NCBI RefSeq assembly: GCF_900637205.1
Contig: NZ_LR134355.1
Coordinates: forward strand, 3,224,001-3,288,000
Length of the DNA: 64,000 nt
Direction: 5' to 3'
Source of the DNA: Mycolicibacterium chitae
GTDB lineage: Bacteria > Actinomycetota > Actinomycetes > Mycobacteriales > Mycobacteriaceae
The stretch's first letter is position 1; the number at the start of each line of letters is the position of its first letter. Positions 38,510 to 48,383 of the stretch are shown piece after piece. The notes beneath the pieces were generated by a model, which did no database searches, was not told the origin of the DNA, and was given only the letters and a program-made list of their open reading frames with translations. The position numbers and the translations under genes are program-made.

Positions 38510-39572
38510 CCCCGATGGTGGCGCTGGCCAGCACCTCGTCGCCGTCCGCGTCGGGGCGGTAGAGCACCATCGTCTGACCGCGCGCCACCCCGCGCAGCGG
38601 GGTGTGCAGGCGCATCCGCAGTTCGCCGTCGACCACCTCGACGACACCGGGGGCCAGCCCGCCGTGCGCGCGCACCTGTACCTCGCATTCGAGGGGTCCT
38701 CGCAGCGGCTGCCCGGAGGTGAAAACCGGTCGCTCGCCCCGTAATTCGACGACGTCGAGGTCGTCGGCCGAGCCGACCCGCACGGTGCCGGACTCGGCGT
38801 CGATCTCGGTGACGTAGCGCGGCGCGCCGTCGGGACCCGGGCCGGCGATGCCGAGGCCCTTGCGCTGCCCGATCGTGAACCCGTGCACCCCGTCGTGTTC
38901 GGCGAGCACGGTACCGCCGCCGTCCACCACGGCACCGGGGCGCACGCCGATCCGGGCGCCGAGGAACGCGCGGGTGTCCCCGGTCGGGATGAAGCAGATG
39001 TCGTGGCTCTCGGCCTTCTGCGCGACCGACAGTCCGCGGCGCTGCGCCTCGGCGCGGATCTCGGGCTTGGCGGTGTCCCCCACCGGGAACGCCGCGTGCC
39101 GCAACTGCTCGGCGGTGAGCACCGCCAGCACATAGGACTGATCCTTGTCCTTGTCGACCGCGCGCCGCAGCCGGCCCTGCGCCAACCGGGCGTAGTGGCC
39201 GGTGGCCACCGCATCGAAACCGAGCGCCAGCGCCCGGGCGGCCAACGCGGAGAACTTGATCCGCTCGTTGCACCGCACGCACGGGTTCGGGGTCTCGCCG
39301 CGCGCGTAGGACTCGACGAAGTCGTCGATCACGTCTTCCTTGAAGCGGTCCGCGAAATCCCAGACGTAGAACGGGATCCCGAGCACGTCGGCCACCCGGC
39401 GCGCGTCGGCCGCGTCCTCCTTCGAACAGCATCCGCGCGAACCGGTGCGCAGCGTGCCCGGCGCCGAGGACAGCGCCAGGTGCACACCGACCACGTCGTG
39501 TCCGGCGTCGACCATCCGCGCGGCGGCGACCGAGGAATCCACCCCGCCGCTCATGGCCGCCAACACCTTCAT
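38493..39572 (-). CDS. mnmA: tRNA-specific 2-thiouridylase
   Basis: MnmA (359 residues) thiolates U34 of tRNA-Lys, -Glu and -Gln, using persulfide sulfur and ATP. It has the PP-loop SGGVDSS (8-14), catalytic C101 in [12 protein letters not shown] and persulfide C193 in HDICFIP, then the C-terminal beta-barrel (from about 210, [12 protein letters not shown]). The ATG overlaps the cysteine desulfurase stop by one base (TGATG), so sulfur donor and acceptor are coupled. Confidence 0.96.
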   Translation of the reverse strand: MKVLAAMSGGVDSSVAAARMVDAGHDVVGVHLALSSAPGTLRTGSRGCCSKEDAADARRVADVLGIPFYVWDFADRFKEDVIDDFVESYARGETPNPCVRCNERIKFSALAARALALGFDAVATGHYARLAQGRLRRAVDKDKDQSYVLAVLTAEQLRHAAFPVGDTAKPEIRAEAQRRGLSVAQKAESHDICFIPTGDTRAFLGARIGVRPGAVVDGGGTVLAEHDGVHGFTIGQRKGLGIAGPGPDGAPRYVTEIDAESGTVRVGSADDLDVVELRGERPVFTSGQPLRGPLECEVQVRAHGGLAPGVVEVVDGELRMRLHTPLRGVARGQTMVLYRPDADGDEVLASATIGATARP

Positions 39573-40765
39573 CAGCGCGGCACCCCGGCGCTGGCCAGGG
39601 CCGCCTGGCGGGCCCGCTGTACCGCCGCCGGCAACACCCGCAGCGCCGCCTCGATGTCGGCCTCGACGCTGGTGTGTCCCAACGAGAGCCGGATGGATCC
39701 GCGCGCGGCCGCCGGGTCGGCGCCCATCGCGAGCAGCACGTGCGAGGGCTGGGCCACCCCGGCCGTGCAGGCCGAACCGGTGGAGCACTCGATCCCGTTG
39801 GCGTCCAACAGCATCAGCAGCGAGTCGCCCTCGCACCCGCGGAAGGTGAAGTGCGCGTTGCCCGGCAGGCGGTGCGTGCGCGAGCCGTTGACCACCACGT
39901 CGTCGATCTCGTCGAGCACGCCGGCGATCAACCGGTCGCGCAGTTCGCGCAGCCGGGTGCTGTTGGCCTCGCGGCCCTCGACCGCGATCTGCAGCGCGGT
40001 GGCCATGGCCACCGCGCCCGCCACGTCCGGTGTGCCCGAACGGACATCGCGCTCCTGACCGCCGCCGTGCGACAGCGGCACGCACGCGGTGTCGCGGCGC
40101 AGCAGCAGGGCGCCCACGCCGGTCGGACCGCCGAACTTGTGGGCCGTCACGCTCAACGCCGCGCAGCCGCTGTCGGCGAAGCTGACCGGCAGATGCCCGA
40201 CGGCCTGCACCGCGTCGGTGTGCATCGGGACGTCGAACTCGGCGGCCACCGCAGCCAACTCGTCGACGGCCATGACGGTGCCGACCTCGTTGTTGGCCCA
40301 CATGATCGACACCAGTGCGACGTCGTCGTGCTCCTCGAGCACGGCGCGCAGAGCCGCCGGCGACACCGCGCCGTCGGCGTCGGTGGGTACGAAGGTGATC
40401 GCGGCGCCCTCGTGTTCGCCGAGCCAGCTGACCGCGTCGAGCACCGCGTGGTGTTCGACGCCGGTGGTGACGATGCGGCGCCGGCGTTCCTCGGCGTCCC
40501 GCCGGGCCCAGTAGATGCCCTTGATGGCCAGGTTGTCGCTCTCGGTGCCGCCCGCGGTGAAGATCACCTCGGAGGGGCGGGCGCCCAGCGCGGCGGCGAT
40601 GCTCTCGCGGGACTCCTCCATCCGGCGGCGGGCGGCGCGGCCGGCGGTGTGCAACGAGGAGGCGTTCCCGACCGTGGCCAGCACCGCCGTCATCGCCTCG
40701 ATGGCAGCAGCGTGCATCGGGGTGGTGGCGGCGTGGTCGAGATACACCGAAGTGGCGGGGCTCAT
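39572..40765 (-). CDS. iscS: Cysteine desulfurase (IscS/NifS-like)
   Basis: This 397-residue PLP enzyme releases sulfur from cysteine as a protein persulfide. PLP lysine K210 is in [10 protein letters not shown], substrate-cofactor contacts are HAATTP (11-16) and EHHAVL, and the mobile-loop nucleophile C333 is in STGSACTAG. This group I type is the equivalent of Rv3025c. It is coupled to mnmA and supplies sulfur for tRNA thiolation and possibly for Fe-S clusters. Confidence 0.95.
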   Translation of the reverse strand: MSPATSVYLDHAATTPMHAAAIEAMTAVLATVGNASSLHTAGRAARRRMEESRESIAAALGARPSEVIFTAGGTESDNLAIKGIYWARRDAEERRRRIVTTGVEHHAVLDAVSWLGEHEGAAITFVPTDADGAVSPAALRAVLEEHDDVALVSIMWANNEVGTVMAVDELAAVAAEFDVPMHTDAVQAVGHLPVSFADSGCAALSVTAHKFGGPTGVGALLLRRDTACVPLSHGGGQERDVRSGTPDVAGAVAMATALQIAVEGREANSTRLRELRDRLIAGVLDEIDDVVVNGSRTHRLPGNAHFTFRGCEGDSLLMLLDANGIECSTGSACTAGVAQPSHVLLAMGADPAAARGSIRLSLGHTSVEADIEAALRVLPAAVQRARQAALASAGVPR

Positions 40766-40810
40766 GACCCGTCCAGGGTACCCGCCGGACGACGCGCCCC
40801 CACCCGCGAG

Positions 40811-41641
40811 TTAGGCGGCCAGGGCGTGCCCGGCCGGCACAGGCGCGACGCCGGCCGCGCGCACCGCGGTTTCACAGCGCCCGGCCAGTTCACGCCGGTC
40901 GGTTCCGGGTAGTTGCAGCGACTCCACGCGGACGTGCACCACGGTGCGCCGGGCGACCACCAGGCGGCACAACGAGGCCCACAGCGTGTCCTCGCCGATG
41001 TAGGCCGGCACCGTCGAGGCGCTGCCGTCGCGGTGGTGATAGGCCAGCCGCAGGGGCTGCACCGGGCGTTCGGCGTCGATCGCGGCCTGGAACATGGCCG
41101 GGCGGAACCGCCCGTAGCCCAGCCCGCACCAGGTGGTGCCCTCCGGGAACGCGACCACGGTCTGACCGGCCCGCAACCGGGTCGCCACGGTGGCCACCAC
41201 CGCCGGCAGCCGGCGCAGGCTGGTCCGCTCGATCGGGATCACCTTCATCAGCCGCGCGACCACGCCCAGGGCCGGCCAGCGCACCATCTCCGCCTTGGCG
41301 ACGAAGGACCCGGGCAGCACCGCGCCGATGGTGAAGATGTCCACCCAGGACACGTGCCCGGCGACCACCAGCACCCCGCGTAGATTGCGAATCGGCCCGC
41401 CCGAGATGGTGATTCGCACCCCGAGGGCGCGCAGCATCAGGCGGCAGTAGCCGCGCTGCAGGTGCGAACGTCCCGGCAGCGGGACGGCCAGCAGCGGCAG
41501 GGCCGGCAGCAGGAGCAGGGCCAGGCCCGCGCGCAGCGCCACCCGCGTCGCGACCATCGGACGGCGGCCGGCCGGGGCGGCGCCGGCGCGCAGGCAGGCG
41601 TCGGTGCAGGAGGCCCGCGGCAGCCAGGCGTGCTCGGACAT
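40811..41641 (-). CDS. PlsC-type acyltransferase (OlsA-like, Rv3026c equivalent)
   Basis: This is a 276-residue membrane-associated 1-acyl-glycerol-3-phosphate-type acyltransferase. It has an N-terminal hydrophobic segment (34-55), the HX4D motif GHVSWVD (H96, D101), [14 protein letters not shown], the FPEGTT block (165-170) and the fourth block QPLRLAY. The ATG overlaps the stop of the upstream GNAT-type gene (TGATG). That gene is of the OlsB-like family, so the pair resembles olsB-olsA, the two acyltransferases of ornithine-lipid synthesis. A role in lysophosphatidic acid acylation is the alternative. Confidence 0.87.
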   Translation of the reverse strand: MSEHAWLPRASCTDACLRAGAAPAGRRPMVATRVALRAGLALLLLPALPLLAVPLPGRSHLQRGYCRLMLRALGVRITISGGPIRNLRGVLVVAGHVSWVDIFTIGAVLPGSFVAKAEMVRWPALGVVARLMKVIPIERTSLRRLPAVVATVATRLRAGQTVVAFPEGTTWCGLGYGRFRPAMFQAAIDAERPVQPLRLAYHHRDGSASTVPAYIGEDTLWASLCRLVVARRTVVHVRVESLQLPGTDRRELAGRCETAVRAAGVAPVPAGHALAA

Positions 41642-42462
41642 CACAGCCCCGCCCCGGTGCCCGCCATCGACCGCAACCGCCGCAGGTAGCGGGTGTCGGC
41701 GCGGTTCTTGGCCAGCAGGGCGGGGAAATCTCCGACGCCGAAATCGGGATCGTGGGCGGGCTCGCCGCAGACCTGGGCGCCCAGGCGCAGATAGCCGCGC
41801 AGCAGCGGCGGCAACGCCGGGCGTGCGGGCGGGTCGATGTCGTCGAGGCCGCGCCCGTCAATGACCACGGGTCGGTACGGGAAGACCGTGTGCTCGGGGG
41901 CCGCGGCATGGCGGCGGTTCACGAAATCGCGCACCCCGCGGATCTGGGCGCCCGGGGCCAGGTCGCCGTGCGGATCGGCCACCGGCACCGACACGCACCC
42001 CGCGACGTAGTCGTAGCCGCAGCGGTCCAGGTAGGCCAGAATGCCGGTCCACATCATCAACACCACCGCGCCGTTGCGATGCTCGGCGCGCACCACCGCG
42101 CGGCCCATCTCGACCAGCGAGGGCCGCAGCGCATCGAGCCCGCGGACGTCGAATTCCGTTGCGGTGTACAGGCCCCCGGCGGCGATCGCCCCGGGCGGCG
42201 GCAACATGCGGTAGCACCCGACCAGGGCGCCGCTGTCGTCGTCACGCACCAGGATGTGGTCGCAGAACTCGTCGAACTCGTCGTGATCGCGGCCGTCCGG
42301 GGCTCGCAACGCGAACCCGGGCTCGGTGCTGAACACGTCGTAACGCAGCCGCTGGGCGGCCTCGATCAGCTCGGCGTCGGTCGACAGCAGCAGCGAATAG
42401 CGTGCCGCGGTGGCGGAGGCGGCGGATTTCTCGGCGGGAATGAGTACAGCTGCAGTGCTCAT
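41641..42462 (-). CDS. GNAT-fold N-acyltransferase (OlsB-like, Rv3027c equivalent)
   Basis: This 273-residue protein belongs to the OlsB/acyl-homoserine-synthase-like GNAT subfamily (PF13444 type): EAAQRLRYDVFSTEPG at the acceptor side, HDEFDEFCDHILVRDDDSGALVGCYRMLPP, LVEMGRAVVRAEHRNGAVVLMMWTGI and YDYVAGCVSVP. OlsB transfers a 3-hydroxyacyl group to the amino group of ornithine; a similar N-acyl transfer is inferred. The ATG at 42462 is chosen; longer frames have no support. A hairpin terminator of the etf operon lies upstream (42561-42590). Confidence 0.85.
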   Translation of the reverse strand: MSTAAVLIPAEKSAASATAARYSLLLSTDAELIEAAQRLRYDVFSTEPGFALRAPDGRDHDEFDEFCDHILVRDDDSGALVGCYRMLPPPGAIAAGGLYTATEFDVRGLDALRPSLVEMGRAVVRAEHRNGAVVLMMWTGILAYLDRCGYDYVAGCVSVPVADPHGDLAPGAQIRGVRDFVNRRHAAAPEHTVFPYRPVVIDGRGLDDIDPPARPALPPLLRGYLRLGAQVCGEPAHDPDFGVGDFPALLAKNRADTRYLRRLRSMAGTGAGL

Positions 42463-42560
42463 GGCCTGCACGTTCGCGCAGCCAGCGGGCGTGGCGGCAA
42501 GCACCGCGTGACGTGTTCGTGAGCGTCAGGTGACGACTTCGCCGCACCCGGCACGCAGAA

Positions 42561-42590
42561 GGCCCCCGGACCTCATTGGGTCCGGGGGCC
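42561..42590 (-). terminator. Terminator after etfA
   Basis: A perfect 12-bp GC stem (GGCCCCCGGACC / GGTCCGGGGGCC) with a 6-nt loop lies 16 nt after the etfA stop on the minus strand and is followed by TTC. It separates etfBA from the acyltransferase genes. Confidence 0.85.
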
Positions 42591-42605
42591 GTCATGCGAA
42601 ACAGA

Positions 42606-43562
42606 TCAGCCCTTGCGAGCCTTGACCGCCTCGGTCAGCTGCGGGGAGACGTTGAACAGGTCACCCACGATGCCGTAATCGGCGATCTCGAAGATCGGCG
42701 CCTCTTCGTCCTTGTTGACGGCGACGATGGTCTTCGAGGTCTGCATGCCGGCGCGGTGCTGGATGGCCCCGGAGATACCGAGGGCGATGTACAGCTGCGG
42801 CGACACGGTCTTACCGGTCTGACCGATCTGGAACTGGCCCGGGTAGTAGCCCGAGTCGACCGCGGCGCGCGAGGCACCGACGGCCGCGCCGAGGGCGTCG
42901 GCGAGTTCCTCGACCACCGAGAACTTCTCGGCGGATCCCACGCCACGACCACCGGCCACGACGACCGAGGCCTCGGTCAGCTCCGGACGGTCACCGGCCA
43001 CCGCGGGCTCGCGCGCGGTGATCTTGGTGGCGTTCTCGGCCTGCGCGGGCACCTCGACGGTGACCTGCTCGCCGGCACCGGCCGACGGCACCGCCTCGAC
43101 GGCACCCGGACGCACGGTGATGACCGGCGAGTCGCCGTTGGCCTGGGCCTCGACGGTGAACGCGCCACCGAAGATCGAGTGGACGCCCTTGGCGCCCTCC
43201 TTGACCTCGACGACGTCGACCAACAGGCCGGCGCCCTGCCGCGCGGCCAACCGGCCCGCGATCTCCTTGCCGTCGGCGTTGGCGGCGATCAGCACCGCGG
43301 CCGGGGCGTTCTGCTCGACCAGGCCGGCCAGCACGTCGACGAAGGGCGTGATGAGGAACTTGTCCACATCTTCGGACTCGGCGACGTAGATCTTGGCGGC
43401 ACCGGCCGCCTTCAGCTCGTCGGCCAGGCCGGCCGCGGTCCCGGGGGCGCCCACCACGACGGCGGAGGGCTCACCCAGAACGTTGGCGGCGGTGATCAAT
43501 TCAGCGGTGACCTTCTTGAGGGCACCGTCGGCGTGCTCGACGAGCACAAGTACTTCAGCCAT
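42606..43562 (-). CDS. etfA: Electron transfer flavoprotein alpha subunit
   Basis: EtfA (318 residues) binds FAD and, with EtfB, carries electrons from acyl-CoA dehydrogenases to the membrane quinone reductase. It has the N-terminal domain [19 protein letters not shown], then the FAD-binding C-terminal domain with [36 protein letters not shown] and the signature [47 protein letters not shown]. It follows etfB by 34 nt and ends at a strong terminator. Confidence 0.97.
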   Translation of the reverse strand: MAEVLVLVEHADGALKKVTAELITAANVLGEPSAVVVGAPGTAAGLADELKAAGAAKIYVAESEDVDKFLITPFVDVLAGLVEQNAPAAVLIAANADGKEIAGRLAARQGAGLLVDVVEVKEGAKGVHSIFGGAFTVEAQANGDSPVITVRPGAVEAVPSAGAGEQVTVEVPAQAENATKITAREPAVAGDRPELTEASVVVAGGRGVGSAEKFSVVEELADALGAAVGASRAAVDSGYYPGQFQIGQTGKTVSPQLYIALGISGAIQHRAGMQTSKTIVAVNKDEEAPIFEIADYGIVGDLFNVSPQLTEAVKARKG

Positions 43563-43596
43563 GGATTCTTAGCCTCTTTGCTCTGAGTTGGAAGTC

Positions 43597-44388
43597 TTAG
43601 ATCAGCTTCTGGGCGACCAGGTAATCGGCGATCTTGGTGCCGCCGTCACCCTCGTCGGCGATCTTCTCGCCCGCGGTCTTGGGCGGCTTGGGGGTCGAGG
43701 CCAGCACGGTCGAACCGGCATTGGCGACGCCCACCTCATCACCCTCGACGCCGATCTCGGCCAGGGTCAGAGTGGTGACTTCCTTCTTCTTGGCGGCCAT
43801 GATGCCCTTGAAGGACGGGAAGCGGGGCTCGTTGATCTTCTCGTTGACGCTGACCACGGCGGGCAGCGAGGCCTCCAGGGTGAAGACACCCTCGTCGGTC
43901 TCCCGCTCGCCGGTGACCTTGCCGTTCTCGACGTTCAGCTTGCGCACGTGGGTCAGCTGCGGCAGGCCCAGGTACTCGGCGATGACCGCCGGAACCGCGC
44001 CGCCGACGCCGTCGGTGGCCTCGTTGCCGGCGATGACCAGCTCGGTGCCCTCGATGGTGCCCAGCGCGCGGGCCAGGGCCCAGCCGGTCTGGACGACGTC
44101 GGAACCGTGCATACCTTCGTCATTGAGGTGGACCGCCTTGTCGGCACCCATCGACAGGGCCTTGCGGATGGCCTCGGTGGCGCGCTCGGGTCCGGCGGTG
44201 AGCACCGTGACCGTGCTGTCGCCGCCTTCCCTCTCCTTGATCAGCAGCGCCTCTTCCACGGCGCGCTCGTTGATCTCGTCCAGCACGGCGTCGGCGGCCT
44301 CACGGTCCAGCGTGAAGTCGCCGTCGGACAGCTTGCGCTCCGACCACGTGTCTGGGACCTGTTTGATCAGGACCACGATGTTCGTCAT
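43597..44388 (-). CDS. etfB: Electron transfer flavoprotein beta subunit
   Basis: EtfB (263 residues) binds AMP and docks on acyl-CoA dehydrogenases. It has the start MTNIVVLIKQVPDTWSERKL, NERAVEEALLIKE, the signature VIAGNEATDGVGGAVPAVIAEYLGLPQLTHVRKL and a recognition-loop region near 190-200. The ATG at 44388 is used because the longer frame starts in the divergent promoter region. A palindrome resembling fatty-acid-degradation operators lies 95 nt upstream. Confidence 0.97.
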   Translation of the reverse strand: MTNIVVLIKQVPDTWSERKLSDGDFTLDREAADAVLDEINERAVEEALLIKEREGGDSTVTVLTAGPERATEAIRKALSMGADKAVHLNDEGMHGSDVVQTGWALARALGTIEGTELVIAGNEATDGVGGAVPAVIAEYLGLPQLTHVRKLNVENGKVTGERETDEGVFTLEASLPAVVSVNEKINEPRFPSFKGIMAAKKKEVTTLTLAEIGVEGDEVGVANAGSTVLASTPKPPKTAGEKIADEGDGGTKIADYLVAQKLI

Positions 44389-44482
44389 GACTCTGGTTCG
44401 TCCTCCTCGACGGGCCCCACGGCGGCGGCAACCGCTGTGAGTAACTTTGGGCCTTGGGCCAGTGTTCGTCCCACCTCGCAAT

Positions 44483-44498
44483 GTTACTAGCCGGTAAC
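44483..44498. promoter_or_regulatory. Palindrome upstream of etfBA
   Basis: GTTAC-TAGCCG-GTAAC, a 5-bp inverted repeat in a 16-bp site, lies between the divergent etfB and methyltransferase genes (229-nt gap). Its TTAC...GTAA form resembles TetR-type operators before mycobacterial beta-oxidation genes. Nothing else is recognised in this gap. Confidence 0.4.
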
Positions 44499-44617
44499 TT
44501 ATGGTGGTCCGCTCGTACACCATAACCGAGCACGCTGCATGTTCTTACGGTCCGGTTGCGCGCTACCACAACGCGGCACTGTGTCAGTTGAGAGCTTCGG
44601 GTTAGCCTGCCTGCACC

Positions 44618-45448
44618 ATGAGCGCATTAGAGACCGACGGTCCAGTTGACCCGAATCCCGCCGAGCCGGCGTCGCGGCCCGGCACCGTGCCGCCGTCGGA
44701 GTTGCCGCTCACCGGGGAGCGAACCATCCCCGGACTGGATGTCGAGAACTACTGGTTTCGCCGCCACGAAGTCGTTTACCTGCAGTTAGCGCCGCTGTGC
44801 GCCGATCGCGACGTCCTCGAGGCGGGATTCGGCGAGGGCTACGGCGCCGATCTGCTCGCCGGTGTCGCCCGCGGCGTCATCGGGGTGGATTACGACGAGT
44901 CGGCCGTCGCGCACGTCCGCTCCCGCTACCCGCGGGTGGACGCCCGGCAGGGGAATCTCGCTGAACTTCCGCTGCCGGACGCATCGGCCGACATTGTGGT
45001 CAACTTCCAGGTCATCGAGCACCTGTGGGATCAGTCACAATTCGTCGCCGAGTGTTTGCGCGTGTTGCGTCCGGGCGGCAAATTGCTGATCTCCACGCCC
45101 AACCGGATCACCTTCACCCCCGGCAGCGACACCCCGATCAACCCGTTCCATACTCGCGAACTCAACGCCGCCGAACTGACCGAACTGCTGGTCGACGGCG
45201 GTTTCACCGTCGAGTCGATGCTCGGTGTGTTCCACGGGCCGGCGCTGCGCGCCCTCGACGACAAGCACGGCGGGTCGATCATCGAGGCCCAGATCGCCCG
45301 CGCGCTGGCCGACGCGCCCTGGCCCGCCGAGTTGCTGGCCGACGTCGCCGGGGTCGCCAGCGCCGACTTCGACCTGCTCGACGCCGAGGACGCCGGCGTG
45401 GACATCGACGCGAGCCTGGATCTGGTCGCCGTCGCGGTGCGGCCATGA
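44618..45448 (+). CDS. SAM-dependent methyltransferase of the MGLP cluster (Rv3030-like)
   Basis: This 276-residue class I methyltransferase has the SAM loop DVLEAGFGEGYGADLLAG (66-82), motif II GVIGVDYDESAVAHVRSRYP, NFQVIEHLWDQ and the motif GGKLLISTPNRITFTPG. Its position before the GH57 and GT4 genes suggests O-methylation of glucose units in 6-O-methylglucose lipopolysaccharide, as proposed for Rv3030. It overlaps the GH57 gene by 4 bases (ATGA). The regiospecificity is unknown. Confidence 0.87.
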   Translation: MSALETDGPVDPNPAEPASRPGTVPPSELPLTGERTIPGLDVENYWFRRHEVVYLQLAPLCADRDVLEAGFGEGYGADLLAGVARGVIGVDYDESAVAHVRSRYPRVDARQGNLAELPLPDASADIVVNFQVIEHLWDQSQFVAECLRVLRPGGKLLISTPNRITFTPGSDTPINPFHTRELNAAELTELLVDGGFTVESMLGVFHGPALRALDDKHGGSIIEAQIARALADAPWPAELLADVAGVASADFDLLDAEDAGVDIDASLDLVAVAVRP

Positions 45449-46986
45449 CGACCCGGGTCCCGGGCATGTTCAGCCTGGTCCTGCACACCCACCTGCCGTG
45501 GCTGGCCCATCACGGTCGCTGGCCCGTCGGCGAGGAATGGCTCTACCAGTCGTGGTCGGCCTGCTACCTGCCGCTGATGCGGGTGCTGCGCCGGCTGGCC
45601 GCCGAGGACCGGCGCGGGTTGCTCACCCTGGGCATGACCCCGGTGGTGACCGCGCAACTCGACGACCCGTACTGCCTCGACGGGATGCACCACTGGCTGG
45701 CCAACTGGCAGCTGCGTGCCCTGGAAGCCACCACGCTGACCGGTGACAACTCGGAGGCGTTGCGACAGTTCGGGATTCGTGAACACGGCCACGCCACCGA
45801 GGCCCTCGAGGACTTCACCACACTGTGGCGCCACGGCGGCAGCCCGCTGCTGCGCGAGCTGATCGACGCCGGCACGCTGGAGTTGCTCGGCGGTCCCCTG
45901 GCCCATCCGTTCCAGCCGCTGCTGGCGCCCCGGCTGCGCGAGTTCGCGCTGCGCGAGGGCCTCGCCGACGCGCAGCAGCGCTTCGCGCACACCCCCGACG
46001 GGATCTGGGCGCCCGAATGCGCCTACGCGCCCGGCATGGAGACCGGCTACGCCGCCGCCGGGGTCACCCACTTCATGGTCGACGGGCCGTCGCTGCACGG
46101 CGACACCGCGCTGGGCCGGCCGGTGGGCGACACCGACGTGCTGGCCTTCGGGCGCGACCTGCAGGTCAGCTACCGGGTGTGGTCGCCCAAGTCCGGCTAC
46201 CCCGGCCACGGCGCCTACCGCGACTTCCACACCTACGACCACACCACCGGCCTCAAGCCGGCGCGGGTGACCGGACGCAAGGTGGCCTCCGAGGACAAGG
46301 CGCCGTATGACCCGGCGCGCGCCGCGGCCGCGGTGGACACCCACGTCGCCGACTTCGTCGAGGTGATCCGGCGCCGGCTGATCTCGGAATCCGAGCGCAT
46401 CGGCCGGCCCGCCCACGTCGTCGCCGCCTTCGACACCGAACTGTTCGGGCACTGGTGGTACGAGGGGCCGATGTGGCTGGAGAAGGTGCTGCGCGCCCTG
46501 CCCGAGGCGGGCATCGAGGTCGGTACCCTGCGCGCCGCCGCGGCCGCCGGCTTCACCGGGTCTCCGGTCGAATTGCCGCCCAGCTCTTGGGGTTCCGGCA
46601 AGGACTGGCAGGTGTGGTCCGGCGAGCAGGTGGCCGACCTGGTGCAGCTCAACGCCGAGGTCGTCGACACGGCGCTGGCCAGCGTCGACAAGGCGCTGGC
46701 GCACGCCAGCAGTCCGGGCCGCACCCCGGCCCGCGACCACGTCGCCGATCAGATCCTGCGCGAGACGCTGCTGACGGTCTCGAGCGACTGGCCGTTCATG
46801 GTCAGCAAGGACTCCGCGGCCGAGTACGCGCGCTACCGCGCGCATCTGCACGCGCACGCCACCCGGGAGATGGCCGCCGCGCTGGATTCGGGGCGCCGCG
46901 ATGCGGCCGTCCGCCTGGCCGAGGGCTGGAACCGCGCCGACGGCCTGTTCGGCGCGCTGGATGCGAGGCGGCTACCCCGCCCATGA
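45445..46986 (+). CDS. GH57-family alpha-glucan enzyme (Rv3031-like)
   Basis: This 513-residue GH57 protein has the N-terminal FSLVLHTHLPWL, the catalytic nucleophile E191 in IWAPECAYAPG, the acid/base D330 in AAFDTELFGHWW, and the helical C-terminal domain (DWPFMVSKDSAAEYARYRAHLHAHA). Such enzymes are 1,4-alpha-glucan branching enzymes or transglycosylases. Rv3031 has been proposed to act early in MGLP synthesis (branching or diglucosylglycerate formation). The ATG overlaps the preceding methyltransferase stop, so translational coupling is likely. Confidence 0.9.
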   Translation: MTTRVPGMFSLVLHTHLPWLAHHGRWPVGEEWLYQSWSACYLPLMRVLRRLAAEDRRGLLTLGMTPVVTAQLDDPYCLDGMHHWLANWQLRALEATTLTGDNSEALRQFGIREHGHATEALEDFTTLWRHGGSPLLRELIDAGTLELLGGPLAHPFQPLLAPRLREFALREGLADAQQRFAHTPDGIWAPECAYAPGMETGYAAAGVTHFMVDGPSLHGDTALGRPVGDTDVLAFGRDLQVSYRVWSPKSGYPGHGAYRDFHTYDHTTGLKPARVTGRKVASEDKAPYDPARAAAAVDTHVADFVEVIRRRLISESERIGRPAHVVAAFDTELFGHWWYEGPMWLEKVLRALPEAGIEVGTLRAAAAAGFTGSPVELPPSSWGSGKDWQVWSGEQVADLVQLNAEVVDTALASVDKALAHASSPGRTPARDHVADQILRETLLTVSSDWPFMVSKDSAAEYARYRAHLHAHATREMAAALDSGRRDAAVRLAEGWNRADGLFGALDARRLPRP

Positions 46987-47047
46987 CTGCTCCTCTTTTG
47001 CGCGAGCCCCTTTTCTGCGAGCGGGCTGGGGCCCCCCGCTTGCAGGG

Positions 47048-47068
47048 GCGTCCCCGGGCAACACGCCG
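47048..47068 (+). repeat. 21-bp inverted repeat, left copy (flanks the GT4 gene)
   Basis: This is an exact reverse complement of 48384-48404; the core is CCCCGGGCAACACGCCG. It lies in the 130-nt gap before the GT4 gene. The flanking bases are also loosely similar (GCGA..TCCG..GTTT..GCAC), so the element may be about 50 bp long. Confidence 0.85.
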
Positions 47069-47116
47069 CGACTTTTCCGTAGTTTCCGCACGCTCGACCC
47101 GTTGTGAGGCAGGCCA

Positions 47117-48346
47117 GTGAAGATCCTGATGGTGTCGTGGGAGTACCCCCCGGTCGTGATCGGCGGGCTCGGCCGGCACGTGCACCACCTGGCCACCGAC
47201 CTGGTCGCGGCCGGCCACGAGGTCGTCGTGCTGTCCCGTCGTCCCACCGGCACCGATCCGAGCACCCATCCGTCCACCGACGAGGTCTCCGAGGGCGTGC
47301 GCGTGATCGCCGCCGCGCAGGACCCGCACGAGTTCACCTTCGGCACGGACATGATGGCCTGGACGCTGGCCATGGGGCACGCCATGGTCCGCTCCGGTCT
47401 GACGCTGCGCGACTGGCAGCCCGACGTGGTGCACGCCCACGACTGGCTGGTCGCCCACCCGGCCGTCGCCTTGGCCGAATACTTCGATGTGCCATTGGTT
47501 TCCACGATTCACGCCACCGAGGCCGGTCGGCACTCCGGCTGGATCTCCGGGCAGGTCAGCCGGCAGGTGCACGCGTTGGAATCCTGGCTGGTGCACGAAT
47601 CCGATTCGCTGATCGCATGTTCGGTCTCGATGCGCGAGGAGATCACCCGACTGTTCGGCCCCGGACTGTCGGAGATCTGCGTCATCCCCAACGGGATCGA
47701 CACGGCCGGTTGGCCGTTCGCGCCGCGGCAACCGCACGCCGGTCCCCCGGAACTGCTGTACTTCGGTCGCCTCGAATACGAGAAGGGCGTGCACGAGGCC
47801 ATTGCCGCGCTGCCGCGGATCCGCCGGGCGCATCCGGGCACCACGCTGACCATCGCCGGCGACGGCACCCAGTTGGACTGGCTCGTCGAGCTGGCGCGTA
47901 AGCACAAGGTGCGCAAGGCAACCAAGTTCATCGGCCGCGTCGACCATCAGGAACTGTTGCGGCTGCTGCACCGTGCCGACGCCGCGGTGCTGCCCTCGCA
48001 CTACGAGCCGTTCGGGATCGTGGCACTCGAGGCGGCCGCGACCGGCACTCCCCTGGTCACCTCGAACGTGGGCGGCCTCGGCGAGGCGGTCATCGACGGC
48101 TTCACCGGGGTGTCCTGCCCGCCGCGCGATGTGGCCGCGCTGGCCGCGGCGGTGCGCACGGTGCTCGACGATCCGGCTGCGGCCCAGCAGCGCGCCGTCG
48201 CCGCGCGGGAGCGCCTCACCGCCGACTTTTCCTGGTCGACGGTCGCCGACGACACCTCGCAGGTGTACCTGGCCGCCAAACGCGGCGAGCGGGAACCCCA
48301 GCGGCGCCGCGTCATCATCGAACGGCCGCTGCCCGATTACGGCTGA
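47117..48346 (+). CDS. Alpha-(1,4)-glucosyltransferase, GT4 family (Rv3032-like)
   Basis: This is a 409-residue GT-B retaining glycosyltransferase. The N-terminal MKILMVSWEYPPVVIGGLGRHVHHLA is the glycogen-synthase-like acceptor and donor loop, followed by HDWLVAHPAVALAEYF, PNGIDTAGWPFAP, FGRLEYEKGVHEAIAALP and the E-x7-E region PSHYEPFGIVALEAAATGTPLV. Rv3032 elongates methylglucose lipopolysaccharide and contributes to glycogen or capsular glucan. The GTG at 47117 follows GAGGCAGG. The gene is flanked by a perfect 21-bp inverted repeat. Confidence 0.93.
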   Translation: MKILMVSWEYPPVVIGGLGRHVHHLATDLVAAGHEVVVLSRRPTGTDPSTHPSTDEVSEGVRVIAAAQDPHEFTFGTDMMAWTLAMGHAMVRSGLTLRDWQPDVVHAHDWLVAHPAVALAEYFDVPLVSTIHATEAGRHSGWISGQVSRQVHALESWLVHESDSLIACSVSMREEITRLFGPGLSEICVIPNGIDTAGWPFAPRQPHAGPPELLYFGRLEYEKGVHEAIAALPRIRRAHPGTTLTIAGDGTQLDWLVELARKHKVRKATKFIGRVDHQELLRLLHRADAAVLPSHYEPFGIVALEAAATGTPLVTSNVGGLGEAVIDGFTGVSCPPRDVAALAAAVRTVLDDPAAAQQRAVAARERLTADFSWSTVADDTSQVYLAAKRGEREPQRRRVIIERPLPDYG

Positions 48347-48383
48347 GGCCTGGTGCGACCGTGTGCAAACCCGGGATTTCGCT

